From the NCBI GenBank assembly GCA_963832445.1, contig CAWHUM010000018.1:124001-188000 (forward strand): a DNA stretch of 64,000 bases. The letters run 5' to 3'. The notes under the pieces were generated by a model. It was given only the letters and a program-made list of their open reading frames with translations. It was not told where the DNA came from and made no database searches. The translations under genes were made by a program, and so were the position numbers. This DNA comes from AWTP1-13 sp963832445 (GTDB taxonomy: Bacteria > Pseudomonadota > Alphaproteobacteria > Rhizobiales > Hyphomicrobiaceae). Positions 18,120 to 25,918 of this stretch are shown piece after piece; the first letter of the stretch is position 1; every line of letters starts with the position of its first letter.

Positions 18120-19181
18120 GTGCAGGATACTCCTCCCGGCGAACATCGCGCCGACAAGCTCCATCACGAAGACATCCAAGTCGGCAAGACGCTCTGGTGC
18201 GGAAGCAAGCAGCTCTCCAAAGAAGAGATCATCGCCTTCGGGCGCGCCTTCGATCCCCAGCCCATGCACGTCGACGAGGCGGCGGCGAAGGCCACGCTGG
18301 TGGGCGGCCTGTGCGCTTCGGGCTGGCACACCTGCGCGATCATGATGCGGTTGCTGTGCGACGGCCTCATCAACCGCATGGCTGGGCTCGGCTCGCCCGG
18401 CGTCGACGAGGTGCGCTGGCGGCGGCCGGTGCGGCCGGGCGATCTGCTGAGCGTGCGCTATACCGCGCAGGAGAAGCGGGTCCTGGCATCGCGGCCGGAC
18501 GTCGGCGTGTCCAAGGTTCTGGTCGAGCTGGTGGACGACAAGGGGGAGATCCCCTGCACCTGGCTGACCAACCAGCTCACCCGCTTGCGCCACCCTGCCC
18601 CGCGACAGGGGGTTGCGAGCCGGCCGGCCTCGCCAAAGGCGCCCAAGCCGAGCCTCTGGGACGCGCCGGCGCCAAGCGACCCGCCCCGGCCGGACGGTTT
18701 CTTCGAGGACCGCGTCATCGGCGAGATCGCAGACCTCGGGCAGCACACCTTCGCGCGCGAGGAGATCATCGCCTTTGCCCGCGAGTTCGACCCGCAGCCC
18801 TTCCATCTCGACGAGGACGCCGCCAAGGCTTCCCTGTTCGGGGCCCTGTGCGCCTCTGGCTGGCATACGGCGGCGCATTTCATTCGCGGCGTCGTCATCA
18901 CCAGGCTTGCGGTCAATGCCGCGGCGCGCGCCGAGGGCCTGCGGCTGCCGGCCTATGGCCCGTCCCCCGGCTTTCGCGACCTCTCCTGGTTCAAGCCGGT
19001 CTATGTCGGCGACACCATCCGCTACCGGGCCCGGCTGGCGGAGAAAATCGACCTCAAAACGCGCCCCGAACGGGGCCTGCTGGCCAGCCTGGTGCAGGGC
19101 TGCAACCAGAAGGGGGAAATCGTATTTGCCGTAACGTCCCAGATACTTGCGGAGCGGCGGGAGCCCTATCGGCCGCGCTGA
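18120..19181 (+). CDS. MaoC-like dehydratase with two hotdog domains
   Basis: 353 residues with a GTG start at 18120. Two tandem MaoC hotdog units are obvious: FGRAFDPQPMHVDEAAAK with GGLCASGWHT near residues 40-65, and FAREFDPQPFHLDEDAAK with GALCASGWHT near 215-245. Each holds the Asp/His hydratase motif (DPQPxHxDE), so both sites may be active, or one may be structural as in double-hotdog hydratases. It would add water to an enoyl-CoA or remove it. The divergent dienelactone hydrolase/FAD dehydrogenase cluster suggests a joint CoA-ester degradation role; inference. Confidence 0.88.
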   Translation: MQDTPPGEHRADKLHHEDIQVGKTLWCGSKQLSKEEIIAFGRAFDPQPMHVDEAAAKATLVGGLCASGWHTCAIMMRLLCDGLINRMAGLGSPGVDEVRWRRPVRPGDLLSVRYTAQEKRVLASRPDVGVSKVLVELVDDKGEIPCTWLTNQLTRLRHPAPRQGVASRPASPKAPKPSLWDAPAPSDPPRPDGFFEDRVIGEIADLGQHTFAREEIIAFAREFDPQPFHLDEDAAKASLFGALCASGWHTAAHFIRGVVITRLAVNAAARAEGLRLPAYGPSPGFRDLSWFKPVYVGDTIRYRARLAEKIDLKTRPERGLLASLVQGCNQKGEIVFAVTSQILAERREPYRPR

Positions 19182-19223
19182 ACTGTCATATCTCTGATAA
19201 GTGAATCGGGTTCTGTCCCGGTC

Positions 19224-20048
19224 ATGCGAGACGACCAAGACCACGGCGACGCCCCGGCCTCCCGGCACTACCGCACGGTGTTCATTTCCGATGTGCACCT
19301 CGGCCAACGGGCCGCACAGGCCGAAATCCTCCTCGACTTCCTGCGCCACGTAGAGGCCGACACCTACTACCTGGTCGGCGACATCATCGACTTCTGGAGG
19401 GTGCGCCGCGGCCCCTACTGGCCGCAGACCCACAACGACGTGCTGCAGAAGCTGCTGCGCAAGGTGCGCAAGGGTGCGCGCATCGTCTTCATTCCGGGCA
19501 ACCATGACGAGGGCATGCGCGACTTCTGCGGCATGCATTTCGGCGGCATCGAGATCCTGCGCGATACCATCCACACCACCGCCGACGGCCGCCGCTACTC
19601 GGTCCTGCACGGCGACGAGTTCGACGTGATCGTGCGCTATGCCCGCTGGCTGGCCTTCCTCGGCGACCGCTCCTACGAGCTGGCGCTGTGGTCCAATGCG
19701 CCCCTCAACTGGGTGCGGCGGCATCTGGGCTACGGCTACTGGTCGCTGTCGGCGTTCCTCAAGTATCAGGTGAAGACGGCGGTGAACTTCATCGGCGAGT
19801 TCGAGCATGCGCTGTCCGACGTCGCCAAACGCGCCCATGTCGAAGGCGTCATCTGCGGACACATCCACCACGCCGCGGACCGCCGCATCGGCAACGTGCA
19901 CTACTTGAACTGCGGCGACTGGGTCGAGAGCTGCACGGCGCTGGTCGAGAACGAGAAGGGCGAATTCCAGATCCTGCGCTGGCGCGAGGAGATGGAGGCA
20001 CGCAACCGCACCCCGCTTCTCGCCCCGCCCGTCGCCGCTGCGGCTTGA
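19224..20048 (+). CDS. LpxH-like UDP-2,3-diacylglucosamine diphosphatase family phosphoesterase
   Basis: 274 residues. Calcineurin-type metallophosphoesterase motifs in order: FISDVHLGQR, LVGDIIDFWR, FIPGNHDEG, LHGDEFDVI and VICGHIHHA, forming the dinuclear metal site. The GHIHHA and RYARWLAFLGDRSYE segments match the COG2908 LpxH-like group common in alphaproteobacteria. LpxH cleaves UDP-2,3-diacylglucosamine to lipid X in lipid A synthesis, but many alphaproteobacteria use LpxI for this step, so the true substrate is uncertain. It stands alone and is convergent with the hairpin-rich gap and DUF3303 gene. Confidence 0.85.
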   Translation: MRDDQDHGDAPASRHYRTVFISDVHLGQRAAQAEILLDFLRHVEADTYYLVGDIIDFWRVRRGPYWPQTHNDVLQKLLRKVRKGARIVFIPGNHDEGMRDFCGMHFGGIEILRDTIHTTADGRRYSVLHGDEFDVIVRYARWLAFLGDRSYELALWSNAPLNWVRRHLGYGYWSLSAFLKYQVKTAVNFIGEFEHALSDVAKRAHVEGVICGHIHHAADRRIGNVHYLNCGDWVESCTALVENEKGEFQILRWREEMEARNRTPLLAPPVAAAA

Positions 20049-20169
20049 TTTCACGCAAGTTGGGTTGGCGGCCATCACGCTGGAGAGATTTCGCTAGGTC
20101 AGCACCACCAGCCCCGCGGGCTTGCGGCCAGCGAAGGTGCGACGGGTACGCGGGCGCCGCATGGGCGAC

Positions 20170-20620
20170 CCGGGGGCCGGTTGTCCTCCGGCCCCAGCAG
20201 ACCCGGCCGGGCCTGCTCGAGGGCCCTTCTAGTGGGCCCTCCGGGACCTGGCGGGGTCCCCTGGGTTGCCTTGCGGCACCCGCGTGACGGCGATTTCTGT
20301 CCTGGGCCATCCTTTGGCTTCCCGCTTGTCACCCAGCTTGCGCCAGGCTCGAGCGTTCTCACCTTGAGCCACTGAAGGCGGTCAACGGCCGCTCCCGCCA
20401 TTGCTGGCGGTGCGTCGTTAACGGTCGGCCCAGGCCTCCTGGAGCTCGAGCCATCCGCTCTCCTTCCAGGCGCCGATCGTTGCCACGTGGGGAGGTGAAT
20501 GGGCCCATCCACGTCCCGTCGCAAGCAAGCGACGGACGTAGTATGCGCACAGCTTTAGTGAGCGGGGATAAGGGGTAGGTTGGATTGGCGCGGCCACGCC
20601 TCCGCGGCAATGTTGCCGGG
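20170..20620 (-). ncRNA. Candidate structured RNA (hairpin cluster), unidentified
   Basis: The 602-base stretch 20049-20650 has no convincing gene. Within it I find perfect or near-perfect hairpins at 20605-20618 (5 bp), 20516-20535 (7 bp), 20396-20409 (5 bp), 20332-20347 (6 bp with wobbles), 20263-20281 (7 bp, one bulge), 20243-20260 (6 bp), 20219-20241 (8 bp), 20202-20211 (palindrome) and 20173-20195 (8 bp). Read on the minus strand, three (20396-20409, 20332-20347, 20263-20281) are capped by GCAA, a GNRA tetraloop. This favours a minus-strand RNA. It does not show RNase P, tmRNA, 6S or SRP consensus blocks. Identity unknown; boundaries are approximate. Confidence 0.4.
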
Positions 20621-20650
20621 TCAGAGTCCGCGCGTAACCCAACAACCGCG

Positions 20651-20935
20651 CTAAGCCTTATCCAGGTGCGGCCCGACGACAGCCTGCGTGTCCTTGCTGC
20701 TCACCACCGGCACGATCTCCAGGCTGACGCCCGAGCCGCGCAATCTGAGCGCCCATTCCTGAAACAGCCGCACGTCGTCGCATTCCATCAGCTGGAAGCA
20801 GCGGCTGAAGTTGGGCTCCACCCAGCTGTCGATGTACTTCAGTCCGTCCGGCAGCAGCCGGCCCTCGTCCCGCACGCGCTTGTAGATCGGCAGCATGTCG
20901 CTGTCCTTGAAGCGCTCGATCACCATGAACAGCAT
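20651..20935 (-). CDS. DUF3303 family protein
   Basis: 94 residues. Small cytosolic alpha/beta protein beginning MLFMVIERFKDSDMLPIYKR with DGLKYIDSWVEP and CFQLMECDDVRLFQEW, the DUF3303 pattern (ferredoxin-like fold, unknown role). It lies 23 bases downstream of the aldolase/dehydrogenase gene on the same strand and may be co-transcribed. No membrane or signal segment. Confidence 0.85.
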   Translation of the reverse strand: MLFMVIERFKDSDMLPIYKRVRDEGRLLPDGLKYIDSWVEPNFSRCFQLMECDDVRLFQEWALRLRGSGVSLEIVPVVSSKDTQAVVGPHLDKA

Positions 20936-20958
20936 GCCCGTGCTCCAGATCGTGCGGT

Positions 20959-23013
20959 CTAACGCAGCGCCGCCGCGATGTTGCCGCCATCCACCGTCGC
21001 GATATGCCCGGTGGTGGCGCGCGCCTTGGCCAGTGCCACGAACGCCTGCGCCACGTCCTCGGCCGTCACCTCGCGCTGCAAGAGATTGCCGCCCATGTAC
21101 TCCGCCTCGCTCACCCCGCGCGCTTTGGAGCGCTCGGCGATCATGCCGTCGTTCAGCAGGCCTGAACGAATGCGGTCAGCGTTCACCCCGTTGGCGCGAA
21201 TGCGCTGTGCACCGTAGTCGATGGCGTACTGGCGCATCAGCGCCAGGGTCGCGGCCTTGGGCAGCCCGTAGGGCCCGAAGTCCGGCCCGGGGTTCACCGC
21301 CTGCTTCGACACGTTGAACAGCAGCACGCCGCCGGTGCCCTGCTTCAGCATGATGGCCACGGCCGCCTGCGCCACGGCCTGGTGGGCGAAGAAATTGAGC
21401 TCGAAGCTTCGCCGCAGTACATCGTCGGCAACCTCTCCAATGCGGCCTCGCCACGCCGCGCCGGCATTCGACACCACGATGTCGACTCCGCCGTAGCGCT
21501 CGGCGACGCGGGAGAATGCGGCCTGCACGGTACCGCGGTTCGTCACGTCGCATGCCACCGCCAGCCCGCCCACCGATCTCGCCGCGGCCTGGGCTGCCGC
21601 CTTGTCCACGTCCAGCACCGCCACCGCTGCACCTTCGGCTGCGAATGCCTTGGCCGCAGCGAGGCCGATGCCGCTGCCGCCGCCCGTCACAATCGCGATC
21701 TGGCCGGTGAAGGGCTTGGCCACCGCGCCCTTGAGCTTGGCCTGCTCCAGGCTCCAGTACTCCACGTCGAACAGGTCGGCCTCGGGAAGCGGCTCGTAGG
21801 TGCCGATCGCCTCGGCATCGGTGACGACGCGCACGGTGTTCTCGGCGAGGTCCGCCGCTATCCTCGCGTCCTTCGCCGTGGCGCCGACGCCGAACAGGCC
21901 CACGCCCGGCACCAGCACCACCCGCGGCATGGCATCGAGCTTGGTCTTGGTGCCGCCCACGCGCGCGTTCTGGCGCGCGAACTCGGCATCGTAGCGGGCG
22001 GCATAGTCCGCCACCGCCTCCCGCACGACCACTGCGTACGCATCGAGCTTGCCCGCGTCCGGAGCCGGCACGAGCAGAGGCAGGTTCTTGGTCCGGATGA
22101 CGTGGTCGGGCGTCACCACGCCGCGCTGGCTGTAGCTCCCGACGTCGGCGCCGTTGACATAGTTCAAGATGTCCGCGCCGGTGCGGAACTCCAGCACGAA
22201 GCGTCTGGGCTCCGCGCCAGTCTCCGCCGGCCGCACCACGCAGGCACCGCGCATGATCGGCGCCACCTCGGCCACGGCCGCAACCGTTCGCGGCAGCGGC
22301 GCGAGCGCGAACACGTTGCGCCGGCCCTTGGCCAGCCGCGCCTCCGCCCGCGACACGTGGTCGATCATGCGCTCGTAGGCTTCGCGCGCCGACGCGCCGA
22401 AGGTGAAGATGCCGTGCTTGCCGAGGATCAGCCCCTCCACATCGGGCTTGGCATCGAACACGTCGGCCGCCAGCTTGGCCAGCTTGAAGCCCGGGATCAC
22501 GTAGGGCACTAGCCCCATGGCGCCGTCCCAAACCTCGCGCGCCAGCGCTTCGCCGTCGGGCTGGTCGACCAGGCTCAGCACGGCCGCCGCATGCGTGTGG
22601 TCGACGAACTTGTGCGGGAGGAAGGCATGCAGCAGCGTCTCGACCGACGGGTTGGGCGCGCCCGCATCGATCAGGCTCAGCCGCTGGGCGTTGACCATGT
22701 CCTCGTCGGAAAGCGCAGCGAGCGCGCGCAGCCTGCGCAAGGGCGCCAGCTTCACCGCCGGCAGCCCGGCCGGCTCGATGGCGCCCATGTCCCAGCCCGA
22801 GCCCTTGACGCACAGCACCTCGTGCCGCTCGCCCAGCAGGTCCGTCGCCTGCGTCTTGACGGAGGTGTTGCCGCCGCCGTGCAGCACCAGCAGCGGATCG
22901 CGGCCCAGCAGCCTGGTGGTGTAGATGCGCAGCGCCACGTCCTCGCCCAGCCCCAAGCGAGCGTAGTCGGCCACGATCTGGCGTGCTTCGGCCTCGTTCC
23001 AGCGGCTCTGCAT
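20959..23013 (-). CDS. Bifunctional aldolase/short-chain dehydrogenase (RhaD-like)
   Basis: 684 residues from the ATG at 23013, preceded by GAGGA; the longer frame upstream is intergenic. The N-terminal class II aldolase/adducin domain (about 1-380) has LLVLHGGGNTSVK, the metal-site HTHAAAVLS and LILGKHGIFTFG. The C-terminal SDR domain (about 430-684) has TGGGSGIGLAAAKAF, SNAGAAWRGR and the GPYGLPKAAT region at the Tyr-Lys site, where Y-G-L-P-K keeps Tyr and Lys. Homologues split sugar phosphates and oxidise the lactaldehyde-like product, as in rhamnose use. No transporter or regulator for a sugar lies nearby. Confidence 0.87.
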   Translation of the reverse strand: MQSRWNEAEARQIVADYARLGLGEDVALRIYTTRLLGRDPLLVLHGGGNTSVKTQATDLLGERHEVLCVKGSGWDMGAIEPAGLPAVKLAPLRRLRALAALSDEDMVNAQRLSLIDAGAPNPSVETLLHAFLPHKFVDHTHAAAVLSLVDQPDGEALAREVWDGAMGLVPYVIPGFKLAKLAADVFDAKPDVEGLILGKHGIFTFGASAREAYERMIDHVSRAEARLAKGRRNVFALAPLPRTVAAVAEVAPIMRGACVVRPAETGAEPRRFVLEFRTGADILNYVNGADVGSYSQRGVVTPDHVIRTKNLPLLVPAPDAGKLDAYAVVVREAVADYAARYDAEFARQNARVGGTKTKLDAMPRVVLVPGVGLFGVGATAKDARIAADLAENTVRVVTDAEAIGTYEPLPEADLFDVEYWSLEQAKLKGAVAKPFTGQIAIVTGGGSGIGLAAAKAFAAEGAAVAVLDVDKAAAQAAARSVGGLAVACDVTNRGTVQAAFSRVAERYGGVDIVVSNAGAAWRGRIGEVADDVLRRSFELNFFAHQAVAQAAVAIMLKQGTGGVLLFNVSKQAVNPGPDFGPYGLPKAATLALMRQYAIDYGAQRIRANGVNADRIRSGLLNDGMIAERSKARGVSEAEYMGGNLLQREVTAEDVAQAFVALAKARATTGHIATVDGGNIAAALR

Positions 23014-23305
23014 CCGGTCCTCGCAGGCGCCATATGACCCGTGAAACGCGGCGGAGGCCAGCCTCGCCGGGGCCTCGCGGCGGGATATCCGCCACTGGTC
23101 CAGCGGTTGCCGCAGCAACATTGGCGACATAAATGCCGAATGTTCAACAATGCTGTGAACAACAGAAAATAATCGCTGAAGTGTACGTCCTATCAGTGGA
23201 CTGCACGATCCGCCTGTCATGCCATTGTAACATTTGGGCGGAAACGGCGGCAAACGGGTGTTGCACGGAACGTCCGCAGCCCTATTGTTTGCCCGGGGTA
23301 GAAGA

Positions 23306-23344
23306 AGTAAGGAGCGCGGTCGAAGGCGGATCGCGCTCTTTACT
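23306..23344. terminator. Terminator-like hairpin downstream of glyS
   Basis: AGTAAGGAGCGCG (23306-23318) pairs with CGCGCTCTTTACT (23332-23344), 12 of 13 positions. On the plus side TTT follows; on the minus side, the direction of glyS, TCTTCT follows. It could stop glyS read-through into the aldolase gene. Confidence 0.5.
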
Positions 23345-23390
23345 TTTCGCGCGGACGCGCTGCCGCGGAAAGCCGTGCTACCCAGCCCGA

Positions 23391-23428
23391 GATCCTTGAA
23401 AAATCGGCGACGGTGAGAGTGGCGGCCT
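23391..23428 (-). repeat. Partial duplicate of the glyS 3' end
   Basis: This stretch repeats the last codons of glyS (23519-23553), 128 bases away in the same orientation. On the minus strand both read A-A-T-L-T-V-A-D-F-S; the copy then reads R-I-S-G and runs on without a glyS-like stop. About 32 of 37 bases agree. Differences fall mostly at third codon positions, as if the fragment came from a related gene copy or is an old duplication. Confidence 0.6.
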
Positions 23429-23509
23429 CGTAGGGCGCAATAAGGCGTCAGCGGCATTGCGCCGATCAACCGAGAACGGCGCAATACGCTTAGCTAATGC
23501 GCCCTTCGG

Positions 23510-25750
23510 CTATCCCGCAATCTTTGAAAAATCGGCGACCGTGAGGGTGGCAGCACGGATCTCAGAGAGGAGCGCCAGGCGGTTGGCGCGCAGGTGCTCG
23601 GCCTCGGCCACGCCGGTCACGTTGACGGTGACATTGTCGAAGAAGGCATCGACGGGCGCGCGCAGCTCGGAGAGCGCCCGCATGGCGCCGGCGAAGTTTT
23701 CCACGTTGATGGCGGCCACCGTGTCGGCCTTCACCTTGTGGATCGCCTCGTACAGCGCGATTTCCTCCGGCGCGCGCAGCAGCTCGGGGTCGGCAGCTCC
23801 GGCGTAGCTCTGCTTATCCTTCTTCTCCTCGTCGCGCAGGATGTTGGTGGCGCGGCGCACGCCGGTGAGCAACACGGCGCCGTCGTCGGTCTTCAGGAAC
23901 TCGCCCAGCGCCTCGACCCGCTTCACGATCAGCGCGAGGTCGTCCTGGCCACCCAGCGAGAACACCGCGTCGATCAGGTCGTGCCGTGCGCCCTTGTCGC
24001 GCAGGTGCACCTTGAGCCTGTCAGCGAAAAAATCGATGAGCCCCACCGCCGGATGAGCTTCGGGAAGCACCAGCTGCCGCGTCCTTTGAAGATGCTCAAA
24101 TCTCGCCCTCTCCTCGGCCACTCTCCTGCGCCACTCCTCGCGAAGTCGCGGCAAATCACGAGCGAAGTCACCAGCAGTCTTGGCAGTGAGTTCCCGATCC
24201 TCGGCGTCCATCATGGATTTGAGAATGTACTGATAGATGCCCACAAACACACGAACAAGCGGCAACCGCACATCATTCTCCAGCACGATCCGGATCACCC
24301 CCAGCGCCGCGCGCCGCAGCTGATAGGGATCGCCGCTGCCCGTCGGCTTCTCGCCGATCGCCCAGAAGCCCACCAGCGTGTCGAGCTTGTCGGCCAGCGC
24401 CACGGCCACGGCGGTCGCGTCGCCCTCCTCCACCCTGGGCACCGTGTCGGTCGGCCCCTTGGGCTTGTAGTGCAGCTCGATGGCGCGCGCGATCTCCGGC
24501 TTGATGCCGCCGGCTTCGGCGTAGTAGCGCCCCATCAGCCCCTGCAGCTCGGGGAACTCGCCCACCATGTCCGACACCAGGTCGGCCTTGGCCAGCTGCG
24601 CCGCCCGCCGCGCATCCTCCGGCACCGCGTCCACCGAGCCCGCGATCTGGAACGCCAGCTCCGCGACGCGCTCCACCCGCTCTTTCTGCGAGCCCAGCTT
24701 CTCGTGGAACGTGATGCCGCCGAGCGCCGCAGCCATCTCGTCGAGCGGCTTCTTCTTGTCCTGCTCCCAGAAGAACTTGGCGTCCGACAGCCGCGCCGCG
24801 ATCACCTTCTCGTTGCCGGCGATGATGTGCTTGCCGCCGTCCTTGGCGATCAGGTTCGACACCAGCAGGAAGCAGTTCGCCAGCTTGCCCGAGCGCGGCG
24901 CTTTGAGCGAGAAGCACTTCTGGTGCTGCTTCATGGAGAGCATCAGGCACTCGGCCGGCACGGCGAGGAACGCTTCGTCGAAGCTGCCCATCAGCACGGT
25001 CGGCCACTCGGTGAGGCCCGCGTTCTCCGCAAGCAACGCCTCGTCCTCCACCAGCGCCAGCTTGTGCTCGGTGGCAAGCGCGCGCGCCTGCTCGGCAATG
25101 AGCTGGGCGCGCTCGGTCGCATCCAGGATCACCTTGTGGCTCTTGAGGCCCTTGGCGTAGTCGGCGGCACCCTCTACGTCGAACGGCTCGTTGCCGTGGA
25201 AGCGGTGGCCGCGCGTCTCCCTGCCGCTCTCCACGTCCTCGATGGCGAACGGCACGATCCGGCCGTCGAGCAGGCACACGATCGAATGCAGCGGCCGCAC
25301 CCACGTGGTTTTGCCCGAGCCCCAGCGCATCGACTTGGGCCATGGGAACTTCGCCGCCACTGCCGGCACCACCTCGGCCACGATCTCCTTCGCCGCGCGG
25401 CCGGGCTTCTCGATCTTGACGACGTAGAAGTCGCCCTTCTTCTCGTCCTTGACGACCTCGGCGTCCTTGATCGACTTGAGGCCCGCCGACTTGAGGAAGC
25501 CCGCGATCGCCTGCTCCGGCGCGTTGATCCGCGGGCCCTTGCGCTCCTCGGAGATGTCCGGCGACTTCGCCGGCACGCCTTCCACCACCAAGGTCAGCCG
25601 CCGCGGTGTGGCGTAGGCTTTCGCCTCGCCCGCCTCCAGGCCCTGCGCCTTGAGTCCTTCCGTGACGAGCCTGCGCAAATCCTCCGCCGCGCGGCCCTGC
25701 ATCCGCGCCGGGATCTCCTCGGAGAACAGCTCGAGCAACAGCTCAGGCAC
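23510..25750 (-). CDS. glyS: Glycine--tRNA ligase beta subunit
   Basis: 746 residues with a GTG start at 25750 behind GGAGA. Opening MPELLLELFSEEIPARM is the diagnostic GlyS start; further blocks are TPRRLTLVVEGV, GHRFHGNEPF, LSMKQHQKCFSL and the C-terminal anticodon-binding (DALR-like) helical region around APVDAFFDNVTVN. With GlyQ it forms the alpha2beta2 enzyme charging tRNA-Gly; the beta subunit provides tRNA recognition. glyQ lies upstream on the same strand, 168 bases away, with a REP-like pair between them. Intact frame throughout. Confidence 0.97.
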   Translation of the reverse strand: MPELLLELFSEEIPARMQGRAAEDLRRLVTEGLKAQGLEAGEAKAYATPRRLTLVVEGVPAKSPDISEERKGPRINAPEQAIAGFLKSAGLKSIKDAEVVKDEKKGDFYVVKIEKPGRAAKEIVAEVVPAVAAKFPWPKSMRWGSGKTTWVRPLHSIVCLLDGRIVPFAIEDVESGRETRGHRFHGNEPFDVEGAADYAKGLKSHKVILDATERAQLIAEQARALATEHKLALVEDEALLAENAGLTEWPTVLMGSFDEAFLAVPAECLMLSMKQHQKCFSLKAPRSGKLANCFLLVSNLIAKDGGKHIIAGNEKVIAARLSDAKFFWEQDKKKPLDEMAAALGGITFHEKLGSQKERVERVAELAFQIAGSVDAVPEDARRAAQLAKADLVSDMVGEFPELQGLMGRYYAEAGGIKPEIARAIELHYKPKGPTDTVPRVEEGDATAVAVALADKLDTLVGFWAIGEKPTGSGDPYQLRRAALGVIRIVLENDVRLPLVRVFVGIYQYILKSMMDAEDRELTAKTAGDFARDLPRLREEWRRRVAEERARFEHLQRTRQLVLPEAHPAVGLIDFFADRLKVHLRDKGARHDLIDAVFSLGGQDDLALIVKRVEALGEFLKTDDGAVLLTGVRRATNILRDEEKKDKQSYAGAADPELLRAPEEIALYEAIHKVKADTVAAINVENFAGAMRALSELRAPVDAFFDNVTVNVTGVAEAEHLRANRLALLSEIRAATLTVADFSKIAG

Positions 25751-25779
25751 TGTGATTCTCCGTCGCGAGCCGCGCGGTT

Positions 25780-25906
25780 CCCCCTCTCCCCGCTTGCGGG
25801 GAGAGGGTCGGGGTGAGGGGCAGCCACATACGCTTAGGTTGGAGCAAGCTTCTGCCCCTCACCGTAACCCTCTCCCCATGCCGGAAGAGGCATGGGGAGA
25901 GGGGAT
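25780..25906. repeat. REP-like inverted repeat pair between glyQ and glyS
   Basis: Two GC-rich hairpins face each other: CCCTCTCCCCGC-TTGC-GGGGAGAGGG (about 25782-25807) and the mirrored CCTCTCCCC...GGGGAGAGG arm with an internal CATGCC/GGCATG stem (about 25868-25904). The flanks GGGGTGAGGGGC and GCCCCTCACC are also inverted copies. This is the common REP/BIME-like element of rhizobial genomes. It probably shapes mRNA between the two subunit genes. Confidence 0.7.
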
Positions 25907-25918
25907 AAGAACGATCCA

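Larger units (their letters stand above)
23014..23509. other. Gene-free stretch downstream of glyS
   Basis: About 500 bases between glyS and the aldolase gene. It holds a terminator-like hairpin and a partial copy of the glyS 3' end (separate entries). No gene was recognised. Confidence 0.6.

Noticed and set aside
20170..20620. RNase P RNA, tmRNA, 6S or SRP RNA for the hairpin cluster
   Set aside because: The conserved blocks I know for these (such as GAGGAAAGTC or ACAGARA of RNase P, or the SRP GGAA/GNAR helix) are not visible.
20049..20645. Short minus-strand frames in the hairpin-rich gap (for example 20359-20610 and 20418-20645)
   Set aside because: No ribosome site, odd composition, and they overlap strong RNA stems; taken as noncoding, though a small peptide cannot be fully excluded.
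23594..25816. Long plus-strand open frame of about 740 codons opposite glyS
   Set aside because: It is the antisense of a clearly conserved gene; its translation is rich in Arg, His, Leu and low in family-like motifs, as expected for GC-rich shadow frames.
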